Assembly: GCA_018067055.1 (NCBI GenBank)
Contig: JAGPVK010000106.1
Span: 1-12,201, forward strand
Reading direction: 5' to 3'
Source: Sphingomonadales bacterium
GTDB lineage: Bacteria > Pseudomonadota > Alphaproteobacteria > Sphingomonadales > Sphingomonadaceae
Length of the DNA stretch: 12,201 nt
The notes beneath the pieces are model-generated. The model was not told the DNA's origin, did no database searches, and saw nothing but the letters and a program-made list of their open reading frames with translations. The position numbers were made by a program, and so were the translations under genes. Positions 1 to 7,635 of this stretch are shown here, piece after piece. The stretch's first letter is position 1. Each line of letters begins with the position of its first letter.

Positions 1-182
1 CCCAGTGCGTCCTTGAACCGTCGCCGGGCATTTTCAAGCATCGCCTGCGCCGCCCGTCCATCGCCATGCGGTGAAGATGGGTTGGCCCAATGCTCGAAAC
101 CCTCCACACATGCTTTTTTGGCGGCATCGAGCATCGGCGCGGTTGCAGCATAATCAAGATAGATGCGTTTTGTATCGGTCAC
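1..182 (-). CDS. Cysteine desulfurase (NifS/IscS-like, class V aminotransferase), N-terminal 60 codons
   Basis: The gene runs off the left edge, so only the N-terminus is visible. The translation begins V-T-D-T-K-R-I and then shows the family's opening motif YLDYAATAP (residues 8-16), followed by NPSSPHGDGRAA (34-45). Both are typical of the PLP-dependent cysteine desulfurases that take sulfur from L-cysteine for Fe-S cluster assembly. The active-site lysine and cysteine lie outside the window. The start is GTG at 182: the frame is open further upstream only to an in-frame TGA and has no ATG in between. The gene diverges from the alpha/beta hydrolase at 326. From memory, alphaproteobacterial suf operons often begin with such a desulfurase near a hydrolase of this kind, so the unseen neighbours may be sufB, sufC and sufD; this is inference. 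Family assignment is secure, the exact paralogue (IscS or SufS type) is not. Confidence 0.88.
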   Translation of the reverse strand, partial: MTDTKRIYLDYAATAPMLDAAKKACVEGFEHWANPSSPHGDGRAAQAMLENARRRFKDAL

Positions 183-325
183 GATTTGGGCAAATACTCT
201 CTGGCTTGCGGGATTGAGTTGCGGATTTGTTCACTCTCCCTATATAGACGCTGCATCCAGCGCAAAAGCTATTCTGACTTCTCGCGCTCTGGAGACGACA
301 ATCTAGATCGAAGAATTGAAAATCC

Positions 326-982
326 ATGCCTGACGTAATTTTTACCGGACCCGAAGGCCGCCTCGAAGGCCGCTTCAGCCCAGGACCGCGCGACCGTGCG
401 CCGGTTGCCATGATATTGCATCCCCACCCGCAAGCGGGCGGCACGATGAATGACCGGATCACGCAGGCGATGTACAAGACCTTCGTCAAGCGCGGGTTCG
501 CCACACTGCGTTTCAATTTTCGCGGCGTCGGCCGTTCCCAGGGCGTGTTCGATAACGGCATCGGCGAACTGTCCGACGCAGCGGCTGCGCTTGACTGGGT
601 GCAGAGCTTTCACCCCGAAGCGCAGACCACCTGGATCGCTGGCTACAGCTTTGGCGCCTGGATCGGCATGCAGCTGTTGATGCGCCGTCCGGAAATTCGC
701 GGCTTCATCTCGGTATCGCCGCCAGCCAACATGTATGATTTCAACTTCCTCGCCCCCTGCCCGTCCTCGGGCATCATCGTTCAGGGCGTCAATGATGAAG
801 TCGTGACCCCTAGCGCGGTCCAGAAACTGGTCGACAAGCTGCGGACGCAGAAGCACATCACCATCCATCATGACGAGATTCCCCGTGCCAACCATTTCTA
901 CGAACATGAAATGGAATTGCTGATGGGCTCGATCGACAATTATCTCGACATGCGGCTGGCTCCGGATTCGCCGATCAAATAG
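326..982 (+). CDS. Alpha/beta hydrolase (COG2945-like)
   Basis: This 218-residue protein has the complete core of a small alpha/beta hydrolase. HPHPQAGGT (residues 32-40) lies in the position of the oxyanion-hole loop. GYSFG (106-110) is the nucleophile elbow, giving Ser108. GVNDEVV (154-160) supplies the probable acid Asp157, and ANHFY (188-192) the catalytic His190. No signal peptide or membrane segment is visible, so it is probably cytoplasmic. The HPHP...GGTM and FRGVGRSQG (65-73) pattern matches a widespread group of predicted esterase/acyl hydrolases whose substrates are not known. The ATG at 326 gives the family's usual N-terminus; only a weak purine-rich stretch precedes it. It diverges from the cysteine desulfurase and ends 2 bp from the stop of the convergent small membrane protein gene. 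Fold and catalytic triad are well supported; substrate is unknown. Confidence 0.9.
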   Translation: MPDVIFTGPEGRLEGRFSPGPRDRAPVAMILHPHPQAGGTMNDRITQAMYKTFVKRGFATLRFNFRGVGRSQGVFDNGIGELSDAAAALDWVQSFHPEAQTTWIAGYSFGAWIGMQLLMRRPEIRGFISVSPPANMYDFNFLAPCPSSGIIVQGVNDEVVTPSAVQKLVDKLRTQKHITIHHDEIPRANHFYEHEMELLMGSIDNYLDMRLAPDSPIK

Positions 983-984
983 GC

Positions 985-1188
985 TCAGTCAGCCGACTGC
1001 GGTGAAACCGGGAGATTGCTCTCGGGCGTCGGAATCGTCCAGATTCCGACATTGGCGAACATGACGGCGGCAGCAACCAGCATCAGCAAGCCCTGCTTTT
1101 TGTTGATGCCCTTGCGCAGAACATAGATGCCGCCAGCAAATAGCGCGGCTCCGGCCAGCATCAGTACCGATAAGATCAGGTTCGTCAT
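985..1188 (-). CDS. Small two-helix membrane protein of unknown function
   Basis: This 67-residue protein has two hydrophobic segments, roughly residues 3-24 and 33-51, joined by a basic loop with RKGINKK at 25-31. By the positive-inside rule the loop should be cytoplasmic, with both ends in the periplasm. The polar tail (52-67) is rich in Pro and Ser. I do not recognise a family. The ATG at 1188 starts directly before the first helix and is preferred; an in-frame TTG at 1224 would add 12 residues beginning with Arg-rich sequence. No clear Shine-Dalgarno sequence precedes either. It is convergent with the alpha/beta hydrolase with only 2 bp between stops. Its composition and clean two-helix layout support a real gene, but no function can be given. 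Confidence 0.62.
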   Translation of the reverse strand: MTNLILSVLMLAGAALFAGGIYVLRKGINKKQGLLMLVAAAVMFANVGIWTIPTPESNLPVSPQSAD

Positions 1189-1348
1189 GAGAAAACCGTT
1201 ATCGGCCAAGCGACGGGCTGACAATCAAATGTTTTGATGATTCCCCGGATATATTTTCGTGCCAATGCCCCATGTCTTTAACATTACCGGCAATTTGCTC
1301 CGAACTGATTTGCGGAATCTGCCGGGTTTTGGATAGAACAGGAAAAGC

Positions 1349-1384
1349 ATGAAAGGTCAGGACGAAACCGAACCAGCGCCGTGA
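1349..1384 (+). other. Short upstream ORF (11 codons) coupled to the next gene
   Basis: An ATG at 1349 is preceded by AGGAAAA at 1340-1346, a good ribosome-binding site. It opens a frame of 11 codons (M-K-G-Q-D-E-T-E-P-A-P) ending at TGA 1382-1384. That stop overlaps the GTG start of the 253-residue gene in a GTGA arrangement. The GTG itself has no recognisable Shine-Dalgarno. The short ORF may be a leader that delivers ribosomes to the GTG by reinitiation. Alternatively it is the true N-terminus of the downstream protein, detached by a frameshift or sequencing error. Confidence 0.4.
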
Positions 1385-2142
1385 ATCGCGAACCTCCTCT
1401 TCTGATCATCGCACCCTTGGCGAACACGCTGGACCTGACTCAGGTGCCGTGGTGCGACGCCGCAAAGGACAAGATATCGGTCAACCACGACAAATTCCAG
1501 AATCTGGAAATGGCAGAAGTCATTGTCGACGCCATGCCCTTCCTGCTTACCCGGCTGTCAGCGACAGAAACCAGCCAGATATTCAACAGCGGAAAATGTG
1601 ATCAGCTTCTCTGCGCTCTGCCGCCTGCCACCCATTCTGCCATCGGCGTGGCGCCCGACGACAATCTGGCCAGCGCCAGGCACCTCTCCGAGATCAACCG
1701 CCGTTTGCTGTTGCTGGGCCAATGGATCGGAGAAAGCCTGGGCGCAACCACAGCCGCGTGGATGCCGTCTCGCAGGCTGACAAGTTTTGCCTGGTTTGAC
1801 CAAGCCGTCCGCCGATATCTGGCTGACGACCGGATCCCGTTCCTGTTCCAAACCTCTGTTGCAGAAGTTCGCAGCGGCTGTTTCGTAACCAGCGGACTGC
1901 ATTATTTCGCCGGTCAGGAACTCCGTCTGACCACGGCGGAGGACTATGACCTCGCCGCCGCCACCCGGCATCTGGTGCAGATCATCTACAATATGATCGC
2001 CTACGGAAAGATCATCAGTCCGGCCCGCTCGGTCGGCTCGCATCAGAACGAAGCCCTGATCTTCACCCCCAGCGAGGATCTTGGCCATGTCGATGTCAGG
2101 ATCTCAAACGATGCCCACGACGCCGACCTGGCCAAGATTTGA
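1381..2142 (+). CDS. Hypothetical protein, possibly DUF4261-like
   Basis: This protein has 253 residues if it starts at GTG 1381. It has no signal peptide or membrane segment and looks like a soluble cytoplasmic protein. The middle and C-terminal half (about residues 115-230) resembles my memory of the DUF4261 pattern: an Ala/Trp-rich stretch (ATTAAWMPS, 122-130), then IPFLFQTSVAEVRSGCFVTSGLHYFAGQELRL as an interrupted pattern across 152-183, a helix with IIYNMIAYGKII (201-212), and a C-terminal strand region. This is similarity by eye, so family membership is uncertain, and the function of DUF4261 is unknown anyway. The start is uncertain: the only in-frame initiator near the N-terminus is the GTG, with the well-primed short ORF in front of it. 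The gene converges on pckA with 6 bp between stops. The long open frame and ordered amino-acid composition support a real gene. Confidence 0.72.
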   Translation: MNREPPLLIIAPLANTLDLTQVPWCDAAKDKISVNHDKFQNLEMAEVIVDAMPFLLTRLSATETSQIFNSGKCDQLLCALPPATHSAIGVAPDDNLASARHLSEINRRLLLLGQWIGESLGATTAAWMPSRRLTSFAWFDQAVRRYLADDRIPFLFQTSVAEVRSGCFVTSGLHYFAGQELRLTTAEDYDLAAATRHLVQIIYNMIAYGKIISPARSVGSHQNEALIFTPSEDLGHVDVRISNDAHDADLAKI

Positions 2143-2148
2143 CAGTTG

Positions 2149-3744
2149 TCAGGCGGCGGTCGGCGCCGCTTCCCGGACGTTCTGATCGACATGCTCGGCA
2201 AATTGCTCGAAATTGTTGATGAACAATTTGACCAGTTTCTGCGCGGTCTCGTCATAGGCATTCGAGTCAGACCAGGTCGAACGGGGATCAAGAATCCCGC
2301 TATCAACGCCGGGCACTGAAACCGGTACTTCAAAGCCGAAATTCTCATCCGTGCGGAATTCGCCGTCGTTCAGGCTGCCGTCCAGAGCTGCATTCAGCAA
2401 AGCGCGGGTCGCCTTGATCGGCATCCGGTTGCCTTCGCCATATTTGCCACCGGTCCAGCCGGTGTTGACCAGCCAGCAGCGGACGCCGCCCTTGGCAATC
2501 CGCTCTTTCAGCAAATTGCCGTAAACCGAAGGATGGCGGGGCATGAATGGCGCGCCAAAACAGGTCGAGAATGTCGCTTCCGGCTCGGTCACGCCGATTT
2601 CGGTACCAGCGACCTTGGCGGTGTAGCCGGAAAGGAAATGATACATCGCCTGTTCCGGAGTCAGCCGCGAGATTGGCGGCAATACGCCGAACGCATCAGC
2701 GGTCAGCATGATGATATTCTTGGGCACCGGACCCATATTTTTTTCCGAAGCATTCGGGATGAATTCGATTGGATAAGCGCCGCGGGTATTTTCCGCCTTG
2801 CTGTTGTCGTCGAGATCCAGTTCCCGGGTATCCGGGTCCATCACGACATTTTCAAGAACGGTTCCGAACCGGCGCGTGGTCGCGTAAATTTCCGGTTCCG
2901 CTTCTTCGGAGAGACGGATCATCTTGGCGTAACAGCCACCTTCGAAATTGAACACGGCGGTATCGGACCAGCCATGTTCGTCATCACCGATCAATATCCG
3001 GCTGGCATCAGCCGACAATGTGGTCTTGCCGGTTCCCGACAGGCCGAAGAAAATGGCGGTATCGCCTTCCGGACCGATATTGGCCGAGCAATGCATCGGC
3101 ATCACCGAATCGAGCGGCAGCAGATAGTTGAGCAGGCCAAATACGGATTTCTTCATTTCGCCGGCATAAGCGGTGCCGCCGATCAGGATCAGCTTTTCGG
3201 TCAGGTTGACCGCAATCACGGTTTCGCTGCGCGTGCCATGCCGCGTGGGATCGGCCTTGAAGCTGGGCAGATCGATAATCGTATATTCGGGCACAAATGC
3301 CGCGAGTTCATCATCATTGGGCCGGACCAGCATCGTGCGGATGAAAAGATTGTGCCAGGCGAGTTCATTGATGATGCGAACATTGACCCGGTGCTCCGGC
3401 TGCGAACCGCCGAACAGATCCTGCACGAACAATTGATCTTTCTCGGCCATAGCAGCAATAAAATCGGCTTTCAGCGCAGCGAAATGTTCCGGGGTCATCC
3501 CGACGTTGGTTTTGCCCCACCAGACGCTGTCTTCGGTTTCGGCATCCCGGACCATGAACTTGTCATTGGCGGAACGTCCGGTGTGCTTGCCGGTTTCCAC
3601 AACCAAAGGGCCGTCTTTGGCCAAATGTCCTTCGCCCCGGGAAACGGCTGCTTCGACCAGAGCGGGAGCGCCCAGGTTCCAGTGCTGCTTGGCCGAATTG
3701 GTAAAGCCTTGATCATTTAACGAAACAGACGAAACTTTTGACAC
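2149..3744 (-). CDS. pckA: Phosphoenolpyruvate carboxykinase (ATP-dependent)
   Basis: PckA converts oxaloacetate and ATP to phosphoenolpyruvate, ADP and CO2, the first committed step of gluconeogenesis in the cytoplasm. The 531-residue product is of normal length for the ATP-type enzyme. Diagnostic motifs are TGKHTGRS (51-58, substrate Arg), GEMKKS (195-200, metal-binding Lys), MPMHCS (215-220, metal-binding His), the P-loop GLSGTGKT (234-241) and [11 protein letters not shown] (251-261, metal-binding Asp). The later ENTRGAYPI (318-326) and NTGWTGG (427-433) are also family-typical. The start is GTG at 3744, 6 nt after AGGGGA; this gives an N-terminus like that of relatives. The frame stays open for 96 more codons into the neighbouring gene, but nothing supports using it. 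pckA diverges from chvI, an arrangement also known in rhizobia, which suggests a link between gluconeogenesis and the ChvI/PTS regulators. Confidence 0.97.
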   Translation of the reverse strand: MSKVSSVSLNDQGFTNSAKQHWNLGAPALVEAAVSRGEGHLAKDGPLVVETGKHTGRSANDKFMVRDAETEDSVWWGKTNVGMTPEHFAALKADFIAAMAEKDQLFVQDLFGGSQPEHRVNVRIINELAWHNLFIRTMLVRPNDDELAAFVPEYTIIDLPSFKADPTRHGTRSETVIAVNLTEKLILIGGTAYAGEMKKSVFGLLNYLLPLDSVMPMHCSANIGPEGDTAIFFGLSGTGKTTLSADASRILIGDDEHGWSDTAVFNFEGGCYAKMIRLSEEAEPEIYATTRRFGTVLENVVMDPDTRELDLDDNSKAENTRGAYPIEFIPNASEKNMGPVPKNIIMLTADAFGVLPPISRLTPEQAMYHFLSGYTAKVAGTEIGVTEPEATFSTCFGAPFMPRHPSVYGNLLKERIAKGGVRCWLVNTGWTGGKYGEGNRMPIKATRALLNAALDGSLNDGEFRTDENFGFEVPVSVPGVDSGILDPRSTWSDSNAYDETAQKLVKLFINNFEQFAEHVDQNVREAAPTAA

Positions 3745-3805
3745 TGATAATCCCCTATAGCTTGAAACAGGTTGAAGTCGCGCCGATCCGGCGAATTTGA
3801 AATGG

Positions 3806-3834
3806 CGCTTACTGAACCCTGTCGAGTCGGTCAA
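3806..3834 (-). promoter_or_regulatory. Candidate pckA promoter
   Basis: On the minus strand, TTGACC (3834-3829) matches the sigma-70 -35 consensus at five of six positions. It is followed 17 nt later by TAAGCG (3811-3806), a poor -10. Transcription from here would give a pckA leader of about 55-60 nt. That leader would contain a small hairpin, CGCCG-atc-CGGCG, at 3781-3793, upstream of the Shine-Dalgarno sequence. The weak -10 makes this tentative; it could need an activator. Confidence 0.3.
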
Positions 3835-3904
3835 ATTTCTTCCCCACGACCTGGCAAAAATATAGATTTTCTGTCCAAATTGCGACTCTCTGTTCCGAAA
3901 GCGC

Positions 3905-3933
3905 TTCCGACAAGTTCTCTTGTAACCTATTAT
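3905..3933 (+). promoter_or_regulatory. Candidate promoter of the chvI operon
   Basis: TATTAT (3928-3933) is a good -10 hexamer, matching five of six consensus positions. It lies 17 nt after TTCCGA (3905-3910), a weak -35. The predicted start would lie near 3940, about 45 nt before the chvI ATG. A second TTCCGA copy at 3893-3898 and the 8-bp palindrome AAGCGCTT (3899-3906) adjoin or overlap the -35 element and could be a regulator site. The chvI Shine-Dalgarno candidate is AAAGGA near 3966-3971, at a rather long distance from the ATG at 3984. Confidence 0.4.
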
Positions 3934-3983
3934 CCCATCCACTAGGTCACATCCAGCGCGAGTGGCAAAGGAACGCAAAAAAA

Positions 3984-4688
3984 ATGGCAGCCAATATTGC
4001 TCTTGTCGACGATGACCGCAATATATTGACATCGGTGTCGATCGCTTTGCAGGCAGAAGGCTTTATCACACGGGTATATTCGGACAGCGAAGCGGCGCTG
4101 CATGCGATCCTTGAGAATCCACCGGATCTGGCGGTGTTCGATATAAAAATGCCGAAGATGGACGGGCTCGAACTGCTCAGAAGAGTGCGTGAGAAATCAA
4201 ATGTGCCGGTGATCTTCCTGACCTCCAAGGATGAAGAACTGGACGAGGCGCTCGGCCTAGCCATGGGAGCGGATGATTATATCAAGAAACCGTTCTCGCA
4301 GCGGCTGCTGATCGCCCGCGTGCGGTCGATATTGCGGCGCACCGATTTCATCAAATCCGTCGACGAAGGCGAGGAAGACGAAGCACCGGAACCGCTTGTT
4401 CGCGGTAATCTCGAAATGGATCCGGCGCGCCATCTGGTCCGGTGGAAAAATCTGAACGTGACGCTGACGGTGACGGAATTCATGATACTCGAGACATTGG
4501 CGCACCGGCCTGGCGTGGTGAAAAGCCGCAATCAGTTGATGGATGCGGCCTATCAGGACGATGTCTATGTCGACGACCGCACGATTGACAGCCACATCAA
4601 GCGATTGCGACGAAAATTCCGCGAAGTCGATCCTGAATTTGATGCAATCGATACACTATATGGAGCCGGTTATCGCTACACCGAATAA
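3984..4688 (+). CDS. chvI: Response regulator ChvI (OmpR/PhoB family)
   Basis: ChvI is the DNA-binding partner of the sensor kinase ChvG; orthologues (BvrR, ExoS/ChvI systems) control envelope, exopolysaccharide, acid and host-related genes in alphaproteobacteria. The 234-residue protein has a receiver domain (about 4-118) with the acidic pair DDD (9-11), phosphoacceptor Asp53 in AVFDIKMP, Thr80 and Lys102 (KKP). After an acidic linker (126-135) comes a winged helix-turn-helix domain (about 138-233) ending in the typical GAGYRY. The residues [18 protein letters not shown] (195-212) are the recognition-helix region. The gene starts the operon and overlaps chvG by 29 bp. It diverges from pckA across a 239-bp shared promoter region. 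The identification as ChvI rests on sequence pattern plus the chvG-hprK-PTS context and is strong. Confidence 0.95.
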   Translation: MAANIALVDDDRNILTSVSIALQAEGFITRVYSDSEAALHAILENPPDLAVFDIKMPKMDGLELLRRVREKSNVPVIFLTSKDEELDEALGLAMGADDYIKKPFSQRLLIARVRSILRRTDFIKSVDEGEEDEAPEPLVRGNLEMDPARHLVRWKNLNVTLTVTEFMILETLAHRPGVVKSRNQLMDAAYQDDVYVDDRTIDSHIKRLRRKFREVDPEFDAIDTLYGAGYRYTE

Positions 4689-6246
4689 GGACGGAGCGGA
4701 TGGAGAAAAGGGCCTGTCACTCCGATGGTCAGCCCGGCTTTCCCTCACAACTCGGATATTGGTCGTCAATGTGCTGGCGATTGCCTTGCTGGCCGGTGGC
4801 CTGTTCTATCTTAACAATTATCGCGACCGGCTGACCGAAGAACGACTGACACAGGCGAGAATGCAGCTGACAATCGTCGCCGATGCCCTGTCGGCTGCGG
4901 ATGCACAGGACAAAGACAGGCTGATTCGGCAGTTTTCCAGCCATCTCGGTGCCCGGCTCCGGCTTTACGCCCCGGACGGCACGAAAATTATCGACAGTTT
5001 TGCTCTGGCAAAACCGACCTATCGGTTTATCGATCCGGAATCGGAGCCGTTGCGCAAGGATGCGGCCCGATTGCTCGACCAGACCATAGAAAGTATCGTT
5101 TTCAGCGCACCAATTCCGAATTTTAGCGAGCCTGCCAAAGATGTGACCGAGGCGTGGCCCGAGCTGGTCAAAACCCGGGACGCATCAGGCGCGGTCAGTT
5201 CGGTCAGCCTGGCGCCGGACCGGACGCCGGTAATCGTGGCCGGAAAATCTTTGCCCGATGGCACTGGTTCGATCCTGCTGACTTCCAACGCCCGCGATAT
5301 CACCCGGATTGTCCGGGCAGAACGATCGAGCGTGCTGATCGTGATATTATTTGCTGCAACCGTTTCAATTTTGCTGTCGCTGTTTCTGGCTCGCACCATT
5401 GTCAGACCGATCAGAAAACTGGCCCGGGCCGCCTTGCGCGTACGCATGGGACATTCTGACGAAATCGCAATTCCCAGAATGCCGGGACGGCGCGATGAAA
5501 TCGGTCAGTTGAGCCGTGCCCTGTCGGACATGAGCGCCGCCCTGCGCGATCGCATCAACGCCACCGAAGCATTTGCCGCCGACGTCAGCCATGAAATCAA
5601 GAACCCCCTCGCCTCGCTCCGGTCTGCGCTGGAGGGGCTCGAACGGGTCGAGGATCCGGATTTGCAGAGACAGCTTCTCGATGTCGCCAATGATGATGTT
5701 CGCCGGATTGACCGGTTGATCAACGATATTTCCGATGCCTCTCGAGTCGATGCCGAACTGGCCCGGGCCAAGTTTGAACCGATTGATATCGGCAAGATGC
5801 TGGAGCAATTGCTGACCGCTCGCGAACAACGAACCTCCAATCAGGGTGTTCATATTGCTTTCGCCAGACCGGCAAAGGATGTTGCCAGAGTCATGGGTGA
5901 CGGGGGTCGTCTCGCCCGTGTGTTCGGCAACCTGCTCGACAATGCCGTCTCTTTTTCGCCCGCCGGTGGTCTGGTGGAAATTTTGGCAACCCCGGACGGT
6001 GACGAAATTGTCATCCATGTCGCAGACGAGGGACCGGGGGTTCGTCCGGAACAGCGGGAAGAGGTATTCCAGCGGTTCCATTCCGACCGGCCCGATGGCG
6101 AAACCTTTGGCAAGCATAGCGGACTGGGATTGGCGATCGCAAAGACGATCGTCGAGGGCCATCAGGGCACGATCCGGATCCTGGACCGGCCCGGCGGGCA
6201 ATCGGGCGCCTGTTTTGAAATTCGACTGCCAAAGGCCGCGGGATGA
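4660..6246 (+). CDS. chvG: Sensor histidine kinase ChvG
   Basis: ChvG is the inner-membrane sensor that phosphorylates ChvI. The 528-residue product has membrane helices at about 33-51 and 225-244 flanking a periplasmic sensor region of roughly 170 residues. Then come a HAMP linker (about 246-300), a HisKA domain with the H-box [10 protein letters not shown] (phospho-acceptor His311), and an ATPase domain with GNLLDNA (423-429, N-box), DEGPG (456-460, G1) and GLGLA (488-492, G2). The ATG at 4660 is chosen because it is the only in-frame ATG that gives a normal cytoplasmic N-terminus of about 30 residues. An earlier ATG at 4543 would mean a 146-bp overlap with chvI and an unlike N-terminus. 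No good Shine-Dalgarno precedes 4660, so translation is probably coupled to chvI. Its stop overlaps the hprK start (ATGA). Complete, with all catalytic motifs intact. Confidence 0.94.
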   Translation: MEPVIATPNKDGADGEKGLSLRWSARLSLTTRILVVNVLAIALLAGGLFYLNNYRDRLTEERLTQARMQLTIVADALSAADAQDKDRLIRQFSSHLGARLRLYAPDGTKIIDSFALAKPTYRFIDPESEPLRKDAARLLDQTIESIVFSAPIPNFSEPAKDVTEAWPELVKTRDASGAVSSVSLAPDRTPVIVAGKSLPDGTGSILLTSNARDITRIVRAERSSVLIVILFAATVSILLSLFLARTIVRPIRKLARAALRVRMGHSDEIAIPRMPGRRDEIGQLSRALSDMSAALRDRINATEAFAADVSHEIKNPLASLRSALEGLERVEDPDLQRQLLDVANDDVRRIDRLINDISDASRVDAELARAKFEPIDIGKMLEQLLTAREQRTSNQGVHIAFARPAKDVARVMGDGGRLARVFGNLLDNAVSFSPAGGLVEILATPDGDEIVIHVADEGPGVRPEQREEVFQRFHSDRPDGETFGKHSGLGLAIAKTIVEGHQGTIRILDRPGGQSGACFEIRLPKAAG

Positions 6247-6698
6247 CGACATTCGCTGACGGGGATGATCGGGAAACGATCCACGCCACGGCCGTCGCAA
6301 TCTCTGGTGCGGGACTGTTGATCCGCGGAAAATCCGGTTCGGGCAAGTCCGATCTGGCGTTGCGCCTGATCGACCGGGGTGCCATATTGGTCAGCGATGA
6401 CCAGGTCGAAATCAGTCGCAAGGACCAGCACCTGGTGCTCGGCCCGCCGCCTCGCCTCGCCGGCAAGCTGGAGGTTCGCTCGCTGGGAATTTGCGCGTTC
6501 GATCATTTGTCCGCGGTGCAACTGAAATTGATCATCGACCTGAAAGAGCAACCGGACCGTTTTCCGCTGGACAGGCAAATGATGAATTTGCTGGGAATAC
6601 AGGTACCATCCTGTACACTGAACGCTATGGAATCGAGCGCAGCAATCAAGGCGGAACTGGCCTTGCAACGGATAATGCAGGGCGCAAAAGAATCATGA
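6243..6698 (+). CDS. hprK: Short HPr(Ser) kinase/phosphorylase HprK
   Basis: HprK phosphorylates the regulatory serine of HPr and so adjusts PTS-dependent control. At 151 residues this is the short alphaproteobacterial form: it has only the catalytic domain and lacks the N-terminal domain of the Firmicutes enzyme of about 310 residues. The Walker A loop is GKSGSGKS (29-36). VSDDQV (50-55) follows in the position of the conserved acidic pair, and the PRLAGKLEVRSLGI segment (70-83) contains the family's G-x-E/L-x-R-G-like region. IIDL (97-100) is a hydrophobic strand. The start ATG overlaps the chvG stop (ATGA) and the stop overlaps the rapZ start in the same way, so expression should be tightly coupled. 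Its substrate, HPr with Ser50, is encoded three genes downstream. Whether it keeps phosphorylase activity cannot be told from sequence. Confidence 0.9.
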   Translation: MTTFADGDDRETIHATAVAISGAGLLIRGKSGSGKSDLALRLIDRGAILVSDDQVEISRKDQHLVLGPPPRLAGKLEVRSLGICAFDHLSAVQLKLIIDLKEQPDRFPLDRQMMNLLGIQVPSCTLNAMESSAAIKAELALQRIMQGAKES

Positions 6699-7630
6699 GC
6701 GAAAAACTTGCCAAACCGGTGCTGCTGGTCACCGGCCTGTCGGGAGCCGGCAAATCGACAGCGCTGAAAACGCTCGAAGATATTGGCTGGGAGACGATCG
6801 ACAATTTTCCGTTCCGATTGATCGAACGGCTGCTCGACACACCGCCATCCATGTCCCGCGGCGACAGCGATCCGCCCTTGGCGCTTGGTTTCGACAGTCG
6901 CACCCGGGGCTTTGAACCGGCCAAGCTGATCAAGCGAGTAAAGCGGCTGCAAAAGAAGCAGGATTATCTGATTTCGACACTATTTCTGGATTGCTCCGGT
7001 GGCGAGCTGGAACGTCGCTATAGCGAAACCAGACGGCGACATCCATTGGCGCTGGATCGTCCGGCAAAACAGGGCATCGCGCTCGAACGGACTTTGCTCG
7101 ACCCGTTCCGCCGCTGGGCCGATCACGTGATCGACACCACCGACCTGACCGCCAACGACCTGCAGCGGCAAATCCGGCAGCAGTTCACGCTCGACAAGGA
7201 CGCGGTCACAACCGTCACGATTACCAGCTTCGGTTTTTCCCGGGGTATCCCGAACAATATTGATCTGCTGTTCGATGTCCGCTTTCTGGCCAACCCGTTC
7301 TGGGAACCGAAACTCAAGCTGATGACCGGACTGGATGCTCAGGTGGCGGAATATATCGGCCAGGATCCCGCCTATGCCGAAACCATCGAAAAGATCGTCG
7401 ACATGCTCAAATTCCTGCTTCCGCGCTATCAGGACGCCGGCAAAGCCTATGTGAATATTGGTATCGGCTGCACCGGGGGGCGGCACAGATCGGTGCATGT
7501 TGCCGAACGTCTGAGCAAAGACTTGCGTGCCAGCGGATTTTCGCCCAATGTCCTGCATCGCAATTTGGCGTCAAGGCCAATGGAATCGCTGGAATCTATG
7601 CAGAAATTAAACGGGGACAAGGGAATTTAA
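6695..7630 (+). CDS. rapZ: RNase adapter / nucleotide-binding protein RapZ (YvcJ/YhbJ family)
   Basis: RapZ family proteins bind nucleotides. In E. coli RapZ guides RNase E to the small RNA GlmZ to control glucosamine-6-phosphate synthesis. Its role in alphaproteobacteria is less clear. The 311-residue product has a P-loop VTGLSGAGKST (12-22) followed by ETIDNFP (33-39), both typical of the N-terminal kinase-like domain. The C-terminal domain contains TSFGFSRGIP (178-187), DVRFLANPFW (194-203) and the signature GCTGGRHRSV (258-267), seen across the family. Length matches relatives (about 280-310). ATG at 6695 overlaps the hprK TGA; an AAAAG stretch just upstream may serve as ribosome-binding site. 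It sits between hprK and the PTS genes, a common gene neighbourhood for this family. Family is certain; the RNase-adapter function is transferred from E. coli. Confidence 0.95.
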   Translation: MSEKLAKPVLLVTGLSGAGKSTALKTLEDIGWETIDNFPFRLIERLLDTPPSMSRGDSDPPLALGFDSRTRGFEPAKLIKRVKRLQKKQDYLISTLFLDCSGGELERRYSETRRRHPLALDRPAKQGIALERTLLDPFRRWADHVIDTTDLTANDLQRQIRQQFTLDKDAVTTVTITSFGFSRGIPNNIDLLFDVRFLANPFWEPKLKLMTGLDAQVAEYIGQDPAYAETIEKIVDMLKFLLPRYQDAGKAYVNIGIGCTGGRHRSVHVAERLSKDLRASGFSPNVLHRNLASRPMESLESMQKLNGDKGI

Positions 7631-7635
7631 TCGGC

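Noticed and set aside
183..325. Promoters in the gap between the desulfurase and hydrolase genes (TATATA on the minus strand near 236)
   Set aside because: A -10-like TATATA is visible but no -35 element lies at acceptable spacing, so I could not place either promoter with confidence.
2533..3720. Plus-strand open frame of 395 codons opposite pckA
   Set aside because: It is a shadow of pckA codon bias; the translation has no recognisable domain and the pckA motifs are all on the other strand.
3745..4032. In-frame 96-codon N-terminal extension of pckA on the minus strand
   Set aside because: It would overlap chvI, has no similarity to PckA N-termini, and GTG 3744 has a strong Shine-Dalgarno at the right distance.
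5365..6300. Long minus-strand open frame of 311 codons opposite chvG
   Set aside because: It is antisense to a gene with all kinase motifs intact, and its translation shows no recognisable domain; such shadow frames are common in GC-rich genes.
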